Below are positions 19,633-27,913 of a stretch of 64,000 nucleotides of DNA, piece by piece. How positions within the stretch are numbered: position 1 is the first letter of the stretch; every line of letters begins with the position of its first letter. A program made the position numbers and the translations under genes. Location: assembly GCA_019637265.1 (NCBI GenBank), contig JAHBVY010000001.1:1426001-1490000 (forward strand), read 5' to 3'. The notes under the pieces were generated by a model, which saw only the letters and a list, made by a program, of their open reading frames with translations, was not told the DNA's origin and ran no database searches. Source of the DNA: Polyangiaceae bacterium. GTDB taxonomy: Bacteria; Myxococcota_A; Polyangia; Polyangiales; Polyangiaceae.

Positions 19633-19660
19633 GGGTTTTGGGGTTTGGCAGCGCACCGCC
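19633..19660 (+). repeat. Dispersed intergenic repeat, TTTGGCA variant
   Basis: GGGTTTTGGGGTTTGGCA then GCGCACCGCC. This is the variant form in which TTGGAC is replaced by TTTGGCA while CACCGC is kept. It lies just before the end of the cysteine synthase gene. Confidence 0.55.
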
Positions 19661-19668
19661 CATCAGGT

Positions 19669-20613
19669 TCAGAACAAGTAGCGCTCGCCCGAGTCGCAGA
19701 GCACCGTCACCACGTTGCCCTCGCCGAGGCGGCGCCCCACCTCGAGCGCCGCGTGCACGTTGGCCCCCGACGAAGGCCCCACCAAGAGGCCCTCCTCGCG
19801 CGCCAAGCGCCGCACCATCGCCTCGGCGGCGACGTCGGTCACCGGCAGCACCTCATCGAGCAGCGCGCGATCCAAGTTCTCCGGGACGAAGCCGGCGCCC
19901 AGCCCTTGGATACCGTGCATCCCTGGCCGCTTCCCGCTCAGCACCGCGCTCGCGGCCGGCTCCACCGCGACCAGCCGCACCTCGCTGCCGAGGCGCTCGC
20001 GCAGCACCCGGCCCACGCCGGTGATGGTGCCGCCCGTCCCCACCCCCGCGACGAAGGCTCGGACGTCGCCCTCCAGCTGCTCGAGGATCTCCAAGGCGGT
20101 CCCGCGCTCATGCGCTCCGGGGTTCGCTGGGTTCGAGAACTGACTCGGCATGAAGGCGCCCGGCGTGGTGCGGAGCAGCTCCGTGGCGCGCGCCACGGCG
20201 CCGGCCATCCCCTCTTGCGCGGGCGTGAGCACGATCTCCGCGCCGTAGGCGCGCAGGATGTAGCGACGCTCGAGGCTCATGTCCTCGGGCATCACCAGCA
20301 CGCAGCGATAGCCGCGCACCGCGGCGATCATCGCCAAGCTGATCCCGGTGTTGCCGCTGGTCGCCTCGATGATGCTGGCGCCCTCCACGAGCTCACCCGC
20401 CTCGGCCGCCGCGAGGATCATGGCGAAGGCGGGGCGATCTTTCACGCTACCCGCGGCGTTCACGAACTCCGCCTTGCCCCACAGGGTGGCGCCCTCGCTG
20501 ATGCGCATCAAGCGCACGAGGGGCGTGCCGCCGATCAACCCCAGCGCACCACTTGCCACCAGCAGCCCGCTCGGGCTGCGACGGGCGTACCCTTGCTTCG
20601 TTCGCTCGCTCAT
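19669..20613 (-). CDS. cysK: Cysteine synthase / O-acetylserine sulfhydrylase-family PLP enzyme
   Basis: The enzyme makes cysteine from O-acetylserine and sulfide with pyridoxal phosphate. The 314-residue product shows the Schiff-base lysine K58 in AGSVKDRPA, the substrate loop EATSGNTGISLA, the phosphate-binding loop GVGTGGTITGVGRVL, and the C-terminal PSSGAN. The family also includes CysM and cystathionine beta-synthase; without a regulatory domain, CysK/CysM is the best call and the exact donor is uncertain. It appears to be a single-gene unit. Confidence 0.9.
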   Translation of the reverse strand: MSERTKQGYARRSPSGLLVASGALGLIGGTPLVRLMRISEGATLWGKAEFVNAAGSVKDRPAFAMILAAAEAGELVEGASIIEATSGNTGISLAMIAAVRGYRCVLVMPEDMSLERRYILRAYGAEIVLTPAQEGMAGAVARATELLRTTPGAFMPSQFSNPANPGAHERGTALEILEQLEGDVRAFVAGVGTGGTITGVGRVLRERLGSEVRLVAVEPAASAVLSGKRPGMHGIQGLGAGFVPENLDRALLDEVLPVTDVAAEAMVRRLAREEGLLVGPSSGANVHAALEVGRRLGEGNVVTVLCDSGERYLF

Positions 20614-20728
20614 GGCTCTCCGGAGTGTCCCACGGCGCCGCGCCGCCGCCAGACGCTACTCAGCCCCCGCACCTCCCCGCAACCACGGAGCGCCACCGCG
20701 ACCCCACGAGCCTCAAAACCAAGAGCGC

Positions 20729-21622
20729 TCAGCGCCGCAGCACCCGGAGCGGCGCCCCGTCCACCGTGAGCGGCCCCTCGAGCGCCGCCGTCTTCAGCAG
20801 CGCGAACCCCACGGGGCCCAGCGCCGCGCTGACCCGCGCCGAGCGCAGCTCACCCACCACCTGCTCACCGGCGCGCACCTCGGCCCCCGCAGCGGGCGGC
20901 TCCGCGGCGTCGATCGCCACCGGGAACAAAGCGCGCCGCACCTTGCCGCGTAGGTCCTGCATGCAGACCACCTCCTGACCCAGGTAGCAGCCCTTCTGCC
21001 AATCGATGGGTTGGGCGCCTAGCTGACGATGCGCGAGGCTCGCCTCGTGAGGGTTGCTCTCGGGGCCATAGTCAGCCCCCCACTCGGGGAGCCAACGCTC
21101 CACCCGCAGCTCGGCGTAGCGCTCAGGGGAGAGCTCACTCGTCAGGGACAGCGACAACTCGGCGCCGCGCGGCACAGCGGCCAGCGCCCCGCCAAACCCC
21201 AAAAAATCCAGCTCCCCGAAGGCGCGCGCCGACAGGCCCGCCACGGCCCCCGCTGCTCCCGGGCCGATCAGCATCACCAGCTCCACCTCGGGGCACGGCT
21301 CCTGCTCGGCGTCTTCCATGATCAAGAAATGATCGAGGCTCGCGAGTAGATCGGCTGACTGACCAGCGGGCGTGAAGAGCAGGAGCTCCTCCTCCCCCGC
21401 GAGCGTCCACACCTCCGCCTGGATCTTCCCTGGCTTGTTCAAGGACAGGCCCCACCCCGCGATGCCCGGCCGGAGCGACAGCACGTCGTGCGTGAGCACC
21501 CCGTGCAGCCAGCTCTGCCGATCGGGCCCGGTCACCCGGATCGCCTCGAGCTCCGGGCGCCGAACCCAGGCGAAATCCCCCTCGATCCCCGAAAGCACTT
21601 GCCCAGGCCAGCTACTCGACAT
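20729..21622 (-). CDS. ygfZ: YgfZ-type folate-binding protein (iron-sulfur cluster repair)
   Basis: YgfZ binds tetrahydrofolate and supports maturation or repair of some Fe-S enzymes, including radical-SAM methylthiotransferases. The 297-residue product has the GcvT-like fold and the signature KGCYLGQEVV with K210 and C212, the cysteine essential in the family. I start at ATG 21622 (MSSSWPGQVLSGIEGDF), 14 codons inside the longest frame, since those codons are Arg-rich and not conserved. It stands alone. Confidence 0.9.
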   Translation of the reverse strand: MSSSWPGQVLSGIEGDFAWVRRPELEAIRVTGPDRQSWLHGVLTHDVLSLRPGIAGWGLSLNKPGKIQAEVWTLAGEEELLLFTPAGQSADLLASLDHFLIMEDAEQEPCPEVELVMLIGPGAAGAVAGLSARAFGELDFLGFGGALAAVPRGAELSLSLTSELSPERYAELRVERWLPEWGADYGPESNPHEASLAHRQLGAQPIDWQKGCYLGQEVVCMQDLRGKVRRALFPVAIDAAEPPAAGAEVRAGEQVVGELRSARVSAALGPVGFALLKTAALEGPLTVDGAPLRVLRR

Positions 21623-21830
21623 CCCCTCTCGTCTAGTGCCACGGGGGGCCGCCCGCAACCGCACGACGTTGGAGGAGGGTGAGGCGCGGGCCGAGGCGCG
21701 CCGCCGCAGCTAGACAAGTCAGCTGTCGATCGTCACCCTCGCTGGCGTCATCCGAGGAGGATCGAGGGAGGCCGATTCAGCTCGGCGGATCGGTCGAGCG
21801 CCCTGGCTCGCCGGTGCTGCCCCACGCGGC

Positions 21831-22721
21831 TCAGTCGATGCCGATCGACTCACCCACCACGGGGTAGATGGGGCCATTCTTCAGCGTGACCACCAGCTCG
21901 TCACCCGCTGGCGCGCGCAGCGTGAGCTTCACCCCAGTGGTGGCGTTGGCGTTGATCAGGCTCTGCGGCGCGCCCTCTTCCAGCTCGGCCACGAGGCGAT
22001 CTTGAATCGCGACGATCTCCTGACCTTTGGCCACCCCCGCGCGGCGCGCCGGCGACTCTTCGAGCACCCGCGTCACGAAGATCTTCCTCGTCCGGAGCTC
22101 ATAGTAGAGCCCGAGCCCTAGCTTCGCGTGCGCTGGCTCCACCTGGAGCGACACCCGAGCGCCGCTCGGGCAGTCGAAGTTGAGCTCCCCTTGGTAGGCG
22201 TCCGCGAGGCTCGAGAGCCGCTTCACGCAGATGGGGTGGTTGTTCACCGGGTTCGAATCCCACAGCTCCACCGTCAGTCGCGAGCCGCGGGGCACGCGGT
22301 AGTTGGCGCGCTTCTGGCCAGGCCAGGTGGGGCTCAGGGTGTTCGACTGGACGGGCGTCCGCAGAAGCTCACGCCCCTCCAGCTTGATCACCACGTAAGG
22401 GTCAGGGGCGCTGCCCCCCACGGAGTCCCACTTGCGCCCATCGCGGGTGCGCTCCGGGATCTGCGCCCCCTTCACCGCGATGAAGTAGAGATCGCCCGGA
22501 GGCGGCGGATCGAGCTGGGCGCCCGCCGGGACGGACCGCACCGGCGGCGAGAGCTCGGGGTAGATCACCCCACACCCGGCGCCCGAGCACGCCAAGACGA
22601 GCGCCGCCCAGGACGCGAGCCCGCGCGCCACGCCCGCCGCTGCACGCGGCCCTCGAACCAGGCGCCGAGCGGCACCAGGCTCCTTCGGTGACCCGCTCTC
22701 ACCCGCGCTAAGCCCGATCAT
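21831..22721 (-). CDS. Lipoprotein with C2-like and PDZ domains
   Basis: The 296-residue product has a long basic n-region and a lipobox ending in CSGAGC (near residue 50). A C2-like domain follows at about 75-180 (APDPYVVIKLEGRELLRTP, NTLSPTW, LTVELWDSN), and a PDZ domain occupies about 200-285 (LEESPARRAGVAKGQEIVAI). C2 folds often bind phospholipid or calcium, and PDZ domains bind C-termini, so this may be a surface or periplasmic adaptor. The pairing of C2 and PDZ in one lipoprotein is uncommon. It diverges from asnS with only about 50 bases between, so the promoters must overlap. Confidence 0.75.
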   Translation of the reverse strand: MIGLSAGESGSPKEPGAARRLVRGPRAAAGVARGLASWAALVLACSGAGCGVIYPELSPPVRSVPAGAQLDPPPPGDLYFIAVKGAQIPERTRDGRKWDSVGGSAPDPYVVIKLEGRELLRTPVQSNTLSPTWPGQKRANYRVPRGSRLTVELWDSNPVNNHPICVKRLSSLADAYQGELNFDCPSGARVSLQVEPAHAKLGLGLYYELRTRKIFVTRVLEESPARRAGVAKGQEIVAIQDRLVAELEEGAPQSLINANATTGVKLTLRAPAGDELVVTLKNGPIYPVVGESIGID

Positions 22722-22773
22722 TGGCGCCGGAGGCTAGCACACCCGGCGTCCATGGAGCTATGCGGCGTGGGCT

Positions 22774-24213
22774 ATGTCCGACTCCCCCAAAGTGCCCCAG
22801 AGCCCGACAGTCCTTGGTTCGCCCGACGCCAGCGGCGCCGAGCTGCGCATCGCGGACGCCGCAGGCGCGGGATCCGCCAGCGAAGCCAAGGGCGCGTCCG
22901 ATGGCCACGCACCCACCTCGACGGGCAGCGTGCTCATCAGCGCGCTCGCGGCGCACGTGGGCCGCGTGGTTCGCCTGGAGGGCTGGCTCAAGAACATGCG
23001 CTCGAGCAAGAAGCTCCACTTCCTCGAGCTGCGTGACGGCACCGGCGTCGTCCAGGCGATCGTCTCGCTGGGAGACGTGGGGGAGGCGCTGTTCGAGCGC
23101 GCGGGGCAGCTGGGTCAGGAGACCAGCCTCCGCGTGGTGGGCGAGGTGCGCGCGCACCCGAAGCAGCCCGGCGTGTTCGAGATCGGGGTGAGCGCGCTCG
23201 AGGTGATCGCGGAGGCGCACGACTACCCCATCAGCCCCAAGGCGCACGGCACCGACTTCCTGATGGACCACCGCCACCTGTGGCTGCGCTCGAGCCGCCA
23301 GCACGCCATCTTGCGGGTGCGCCACGCCATCATCCAGGCGGTGCGGCGCTTCTTCGATGAGCGCGACTTCACCTTGGTGGACGCGCCGGTGTTCACGCCC
23401 AACGCCTGCGAGGGGACGAGCACGCTGTTCGAGACGGACTATCATGGTCAGCCTGCCTACCTGACTCAGAGCGGGCAGCTGTACATGGAGGCGGCCGCCG
23501 CGGCGTTTGGTAAGGCGTACTGCTTTGGTCCGACTTTCCGCGCGGAGAAGAGCAAGACGCGGCGTCACCTGGCGGAGTTCTGGATGGTGGAGCCCGAGGT
23601 GGCGTTCATGGACCTGGACGGCGACATGCAGCTGGCGGAGGACTTCCTGTGCTTCATCGTCGATCACGTCTTGAAGACGCGGCGCCCGGAGCTCGAGAGC
23701 CTGGAGCGCGACCTCACGAGGCTCGAGCGCGTGAAGGCGCCGTTCCCGCGCATCAGCTACCGCGAGGCCATCACGCTGCTTCAGCAGGCAGGAAAAGAGG
23801 TCACGTTCGGTGACGACTTCGGCGCCGAGGACGAGACGATCATCAGCGAACAGTTCGATCGGCCGGTGATCGTCCAGCGCTACCCGTCGGCGATCAAGGC
23901 CTTCTACATGAAGCAAGATCCGGAGGACCCAGCGCTCTCGCTGTGCATGGACGTGCTCGCGCCGGAGGGCTACGGCGAGATCATCGGCGGCGGCCAGCGC
24001 GAGGACAGCCTCGAGCTGCTCGAACAGCGGATCGCCGAGCACCAGCTCCCGAAGGAGGCCTTCGAGTGGTACCTCGATCTGCGCCGCTACGGCAGCTTCC
24101 CCCACGCCGGCTTCGGCCTTGGCATCGAGCGCACCGTGGCTTGGCTGTGCGGCCTGCCCCACGTGCGGGAAACAATCCCCTTCCCCCGCATGTTGAGCCG
24201 CCTGTCACCTTGA
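22774..24213 (+). CDS. asnS: Asparaginyl-tRNA synthetase
   Basis: AsnRS attaches asparagine to tRNA-Asn. The 479-residue product has the N-terminal OB-fold anticodon-binding domain ([20 protein letters not shown]) and class II motifs: motif 2 [21 protein letters not shown] and motif 3 [31 protein letters not shown] is the AsnRS/AspRS loop, and the core length fits AsnRS. About 50 residues precede the OB-fold, rich in Ala, Ser and Gly; these may be a real extension or a misplaced start. The gene diverges from the C2/PDZ lipoprotein. Confidence 0.93.
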   Translation: MSDSPKVPQSPTVLGSPDASGAELRIADAAGAGSASEAKGASDGHAPTSTGSVLISALAAHVGRVVRLEGWLKNMRSSKKLHFLELRDGTGVVQAIVSLGDVGEALFERAGQLGQETSLRVVGEVRAHPKQPGVFEIGVSALEVIAEAHDYPISPKAHGTDFLMDHRHLWLRSSRQHAILRVRHAIIQAVRRFFDERDFTLVDAPVFTPNACEGTSTLFETDYHGQPAYLTQSGQLYMEAAAAAFGKAYCFGPTFRAEKSKTRRHLAEFWMVEPEVAFMDLDGDMQLAEDFLCFIVDHVLKTRRPELESLERDLTRLERVKAPFPRISYREAITLLQQAGKEVTFGDDFGAEDETIISEQFDRPVIVQRYPSAIKAFYMKQDPEDPALSLCMDVLAPEGYGEIIGGGQREDSLELLEQRIAEHQLPKEAFEWYLDLRRYGSFPHAGFGLGIERTVAWLCGLPHVRETIPFPRMLSRLSP

Positions 24214-24244
24214 ACGGCCGTTTGGCCGTGAGTGACGCTCGGTG

Positions 24245-24275
24245 TTTTTTGGGGTGGGTTGGACGGCACCGCGCT
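24245..24275 (+). repeat. Dispersed intergenic repeat copy, left end of an inverted pair
   Basis: Six T, GGGGTGGGTTGGACGGCACC, then GCGCT. The core is intact apart from an inserted TGGG in the G-run. It is the left boundary of the block ending at 24485. Confidence 0.7.
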
Positions 24276-24462
24276 GGGTGACACCTCACGACGCGCTGCG
24301 TGAGGCGCTCACAGGTACGGTGCGCGCTTCACGCGCTGTGTGACGCTTCACGGCGCTGCGCGCGCGCCTCATGGCGCGCTGCGTGGCACTTCACCGCTGC
24401 GTGTGCGCGCCTCACGGCGCGCTGCGTGACGCTTCGCGGCGCTGCGCGTGCGGCGCTCGCGG
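24270..24462 (+). repeat. Degenerate tandem repeat of about 43-45 bases
   Basis: Three to four units begin with CGCGCTGCGTGACGCTTC-like text and end with GCGCGCCTCACGG-like text; examples start near 24375 and 24418. The units differ by small changes and lengths. They lie wholly inside the inverted repeat pair. Confidence 0.6.
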
Positions 24463-24463
24463 T

Positions 24464-24485
24464 GCGGTGCCGTCCAACCCCCAAC
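24464..24485 (-). repeat. Dispersed intergenic repeat copy, right end of an inverted pair
   Basis: On the reverse strand this is GTTGGGGGTTGGACGGCACC followed by GC, a full core match facing the copy at 24245. Confidence 0.7.
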
Positions 24486-24799
24486 CCGGACCCAAGCCCT
24501 GAAGAGATGAAACGTCGAAGCCCGGATGAGCCAGCGGTAGTCAGCCTCATGTCGGCATCGACAGCTCCAAGCGCGCTGCTGATCCGAAAACAACGGCTGC
24601 TCCAAGCGAGGTGAGGTGCGCGCGGGCGCCACAGGCTGGCATGACATGGGTGTCGTGATGGCATCCTCCGCTCGTTCGCGTAGGCTTGTGAATGAAGCGC
24701 TCCGCACCCAGGTCCTACATGAGCCGCGGGCAACACCCGCCCACCTCATGAGCAGGGGGCCCACGTCGCCACGTCACGCCGCCACTCAGGAGACCTCAA

Positions 24800-25648
24800 A
24801 TGAGGATGTTCGCCTTCATCGGCAATCGACAAGACGTCGGCTCCAGGATCCTGGAGCTGACGCCGTCCGTGCTCACGGTGGAGGCGCCCGCGGGTGAGTC
24901 GCTCGGTTGGGGCGTTGGCTTCTACCAAACGGGGGAGGTGCTCTTGCGGCGGCGCCCGCTGGACGATCGCGCGGTCATCGATCTGGTGGAGGTGACGCGC
25001 GGCGTGCGGTCAGATCTCCTGATTGGTCACGTGCGGCGGCCGACCATCGGGGATCTCCGCACGGAAAACACGCACCCCTTCCGCTACCGCCAGTGGCTGA
25101 TGGCGCAGACCGGCACCATCCCCCACTTCGACCGCCTGCGCGGGCGCATGCTGGAATCTCAGCCGGAGTTCCTACGACGAAACGTCCGCGGGGACACCGA
25201 CACCGAGTGCTTCTTCTACCTGGTGCTCTCGTTCCTCCACGACGCGGGGCACCTCGCGAGCGACCACGTGGAGCCGACGCACGTGCGGCAGGCGCTCCGC
25301 TCCGCCATGTCCCTCGTGGACCGGTTGACCCAGGAGGTGGGCGCACCAGAGGCCCGCGGGGACATCCTGCTCACCGAGGGGGAGCACCTGTTCGCCGTGC
25401 ATCGGGGCGGGGACATGGGGCTCCGCCGCATCGAGGGGCGGGCGGAGCTGACTCAGCTGCTCGGCGACACGGAGCCGGGAGCCGGGAGCCCCGCCGCGAG
25501 CTCTGCGAGCGTCGCAGGCCTGGATCAGGCGCGTTTCTACGTGCTGAGCTCGGGAGCGGCGCCGCTCGGCTCACGCTGGGAGCGCGTCCCCGAGGACACG
25601 CTGCTCACCCTGTCACGCACCGAAGATCCGGAGCTCGAGCCGCTGTAG
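24800..25648 (+). CDS. Class II glutamine amidotransferase-like protein lacking the cysteine nucleophile
   Basis: The 282-residue product has the Ntn fold of the YafJ/EgtC group: LGWGVGFY (35-42), GHVRRPTIGDLRTENTHPF (76-94) and GDTDTE (131-136). These match the GWG.FY, HxRxxTxG...NTHPF and G(E/D)TDSE motifs of active members. Active enzymes begin Met-Cys-Arg, and that Cys, exposed as residue 1, is the nucleophile. Here the protein begins MRMFAFIG with no Cys, and the HNG motif is AQTGT (102-106). Amidase activity is therefore unlikely. Either the start is misread or this is a catalytically dead, perhaps regulatory, member. No synthase partner lies nearby. The stop falls in a tandem repeat. 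Confidence 0.75.
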   Translation: MRMFAFIGNRQDVGSRILELTPSVLTVEAPAGESLGWGVGFYQTGEVLLRRRPLDDRAVIDLVEVTRGVRSDLLIGHVRRPTIGDLRTENTHPFRYRQWLMAQTGTIPHFDRLRGRMLESQPEFLRRNVRGDTDTECFFYLVLSFLHDAGHLASDHVEPTHVRQALRSAMSLVDRLTQEVGAPEARGDILLTEGEHLFAVHRGGDMGLRRIEGRAELTQLLGDTEPGAGSPAASSASVAGLDQARFYVLSSGAAPLGSRWERVPEDTLLTLSRTEDPELEPL

Positions 25649-25750
25649 GCCTCGGAGCCGCTGTAGGCCTGGGAGCCGTACGCGCCGCAGAACCGCTGTG
25701 AGTACGGTGGAACCACTGTGAGCGCGGTGGAACCGCTGTAAGCTCGGCGG
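25637..25750 (+). repeat. Two tandem arrays at the 3-prime end of the amidotransferase gene
   Basis: GAGCCGCTGTAGGCCTCG occurs as two 18-base units plus a stub (25637-25678), with the gene's TAG stop inside the first unit. Three 20-base units follow at 25691, 25711 and 25731, each reading roughly AACCGCTGTGAGTACGGTGG. Confidence 0.75.
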
Positions 25751-25751
25751 A

Positions 25752-26453
25752 GTGCGCTCGCCTCACCTGTTTCAGAGCCGTCTCGAGGGTGTCCCTCGGC
25801 GCCGCCGCTCGCGCCCCCTCCGGGAGCCGCGCGCGCGCTCGCTGGCTCACACCCGGCGTGCCATCGCCATGAGCGCCGTGTGGCTGACGGCGAGCCTCGG
25901 CCTCGCCTGCGCCCAGCGCGCGGCGCCCCCCGATGCGCCCGACACCGCGCGATCGAGCGACGAGGTCGACCCAGCCTGGGTGCCCCACGGCGTGGTCAAG
26001 CTCCCACCCCCGAGGCTGGACGCCGACACGCAGGAGGGCGTGGTGACCCTGATCGCGCCCCCGAGCCTGGAGCAGGCGCGCAGCACCGTGCGGCGGTTCT
26101 TCCGCGCCGTGGTGAACGAGTCGGAGCAAGGCATCCTCGAGGAGATGGCCCCCTCCCGATCCCACGAGACGTTCTCCCGCTGGCGGCGGCGCTTCGCGAC
26201 CCTGGACTACGACGCGCTCCAGGGCGTGACCCTGTTTCAAGACAGTGACCTGACCATCACCCGGGGCGGCGAGCTCAGCGCTCAAGGCTCCGCGCTGGGG
26301 CTGTCCCCGGACTTCGTCGTGATCGTGGTGAAGCCGCGCGTGACGAAGGTCGGCACGTCGAGGCTGTTCGGTGACGAGCTCGTGTTCTACCTTCAGAGCG
26401 ACACCGAGCGCTACCGCATCACCAACATCCAAGAGGACTTCCCCAACCCATGA
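25752..26453 (+). CDS. Predicted lipoprotein, unknown function
   Basis: The 233-residue product starts at GTG 25752, with an Arg-rich n-region and the membrane segment and lipobox MSAVWLTASLGLACAQ. Without the Arg-rich n-region the alternative ATG 25869 would leave a signal with no positive charge, so I keep the longer form. The mature part contains a possible NTF2-like or helical-sheet domain (ARSTVRRFFRAVVNESEQG). It overlaps the zinc-ribbon membrane gene by ATGA and is co-transcribed with it. Its fold resembles, at sequence-pattern level, the lipoprotein at 27321 across the convergent junction. Confidence 0.7.
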   Translation: MRSPHLFQSRLEGVPRRRRSRPLREPRARSLAHTRRAIAMSAVWLTASLGLACAQRAAPPDAPDTARSSDEVDPAWVPHGVVKLPPPRLDADTQEGVVTLIAPPSLEQARSTVRRFFRAVVNESEQGILEEMAPSRSHETFSRWRRRFATLDYDALQGVTLFQDSDLTITRGGELSAQGSALGLSPDFVVIVVKPRVTKVGTSRLFGDELVFYLQSDTERYRITNIQEDFPNP

Positions 26454-27310
26454 CCCTGCCAAGCCCGTGCGCGCGGTGTGGCGCGCCCACCACTGGTCAG
26501 AGCCACTGTCCGAAGTGTGGTGCGCCGCTCGGCTCGGCTGGCTTGGCGCCACCACAAACGTCAGTCCAGCTGCCCGCTCCGCAGGTGTCAGCCCCGATCG
26601 CGCCCCCGCAGGTGTCGCAGCTGGCGCCGTCGGTCGCCCGCAAGCGCTCGCGCCGGGGTCCGTCGCTGCAGGCGATGATCATCTGGCTGATGGTGGCGGG
26701 CGCCGCCGTGGTGATCGCGGTCTTGTTGTTGGTCGCGCAGTCGGGCCCAGCGCCGACCGAGGTGGAGCTGGCGGGGCCATCCGCGGAGCCAGAAGCGTCT
26801 GCGGAGCCGCCCCCCAAGATCTGGGTGATCAGCGACGCCTTGGTGGACGCCAAGACGCGCGCTCGCGCGTGGCACGAGGACGCCACCCTGGTGCAGGTGA
26901 GCGCGACCGGCGCGCGCGCGGGGCTCGTGGACTTGAGCCAGGGCGGCGTCATCGAGCACGTGTTCGGGGTGCCGAGCCGCGTGGCGCTCCCCGGCAACCC
27001 CGTCGGGGTGACTGTCTACGTGGTGCGCACCACGGTAGAGGACACGAGCGCCGCCGAGGTGGCGCGCCCAGGTGCGCTGATCGCAGCCGAGCCGACTTGC
27101 ACGGGGCAAGAGGCGTGGAGCAAGGCAGTCGCCGCCGGGCTCAACCGCGAGCGCCCCGCGAGCCTCGAGTATCGCCACGAGGCCCGCGAGGGCCGCGGCC
27201 TGTGGCTCGTCAGCCAACAGGACGAGCCCGACGCGGATGGCTCCGCGCCCTCCGCCGCCAAGCTCACGCGCCGCGTGGACGGTCAGAGCTGCGCCATCGT
27301 GCGGCGCTGA
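26450..27310 (+). CDS. Single-pass membrane protein with N-terminal zinc ribbon
   Basis: The 286-residue product opens with a zinc ribbon (CARCGAP...CPKCGAPLG, about residues 7-26). A Pro/Gln linker follows, then one transmembrane helix (about 75-98, MIIWLMVAGAAVVIAVLLLVA) and a periplasmic domain of about 180 residues. The domain reads PKIWVISDALVDAKTRARAW and ends with RRVDGQSCAIVRR. Zinc-ribbon plus one helix is a common plan in myxobacteria for proteins of unknown role. The start overlaps the preceding lipoprotein by ATGA, and the gene ends ten bases before a converging gene. Confidence 0.75.
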   Translation: MTLPSPCARCGAPTTGQSHCPKCGAPLGSAGLAPPQTSVQLPAPQVSAPIAPPQVSQLAPSVARKRSRRGPSLQAMIIWLMVAGAAVVIAVLLLVAQSGPAPTEVELAGPSAEPEASAEPPPKIWVISDALVDAKTRARAWHEDATLVQVSATGARAGLVDLSQGGVIEHVFGVPSRVALPGNPVGVTVYVVRTTVEDTSAAEVARPGALIAAEPTCTGQEAWSKAVAAGLNRERPASLEYRHEAREGRGLWLVSQQDEPDADGSAPSAAKLTRRVDGQSCAIVRR

Positions 27311-27320
27311 TTTCGAGCGC

Positions 27321-27902
27321 TCACATCCCGCTGATGACGCGGAAGGACTCACCGTCCGGGATCAGCTCCAGGCGGTTGTCCGCCACCTTGCGCCGCCACA
27401 CCTCCCCCTGGTGCGTGGGGATGCGGTAGCTGGCGCTGTAGGTGTAGTCCACCTGGATCACGTCGCGGCGCCCCTTGCTCACGTTGCGGTAGCGGATTTC
27501 GTAGCGGATGGCGCGCGTCTCACGGAACTTGCTCCGCAGGTACTCCTCGAGCCCCGCGTAGTCGATGTCGTCCGTGGAGTCGATGTTGCCGCCGTCCTCG
27601 TAGTAGTTCTCGTCCGCCAGCTTCAGCAAGAGCGCCACGTTCTGGCGCTCCACGGCCCGGCGGTACTGCTCACAGAACTCGATCACGCGCTGGTTGAAGT
27701 CCGTGTCCTCGACGTCGGTGTTCGGGATGTAGTGCGTCTTGCAACCGAGCACGACGAGCAGCGCGCACGCCAAGGTGAGCGCCCGCGCGACGGCAGAGAG
27801 CCCGACGCGAACAGAGAGCCCGACGCGGCTCCCCCCTCGAGCGGTGCCCGCGCGCTTCGTGGCCTTCATGCGGGCTGCCAACACGACCTCACTCCCGTCC
27901 AT
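27321..27902 (-). CDS. Predicted lipoprotein, last gene of the ketosynthase operon
   Basis: The 193-residue product has an Arg-rich n-region, the segment ALTLACALLVVLGC as lipobox, and a mature domain of about 140 residues. The pattern FNQRVIEFCEQYRRAVERQN...LADENYYEDGG looks like an NTF2-like or SnoaL-like sheet fold used as a scaffold or ligand pocket. It lies 11 bases after the second ketosynthase and is probably the last gene of that operon. ATG 27902 is used; ATG 27869 is possible. The role is unknown. Confidence 0.75.
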   Translation of the reverse strand: MDGSEVVLAARMKATKRAGTARGGSRVGLSVRVGLSAVARALTLACALLVVLGCKTHYIPNTDVEDTDFNQRVIEFCEQYRRAVERQNVALLLKLADENYYEDGGNIDSTDDIDYAGLEEYLRSKFRETRAIRYEIRYRNVSKGRRDVIQVDYTYSASYRIPTHQGEVWRRKVADNRLELIPDGESFRVISGM

Positions 27903-27913
27903 TCCGCGGCAGA

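Larger units (their letters stand above)
24214..24799. other. Non-coding gap containing a repeat-bounded block
   Basis: I found no credible gene. From 24245 to 24485 an inverted pair of the dispersed repeat encloses an internal repeat of about 45 bases. From 24486 to 24799 there is plain unique sequence with no feature I can name, apart from the 5-prime flank of the next gene. Reading frames across the block are repeat translations. Confidence 0.55.

Noticed and set aside
24329-24736. Long reverse reading frames across the 24.3-24.7 kb block
   Set aside because: They translate the tandem repeat and read as low-complexity Arg/Ala text; the block is non-coding.
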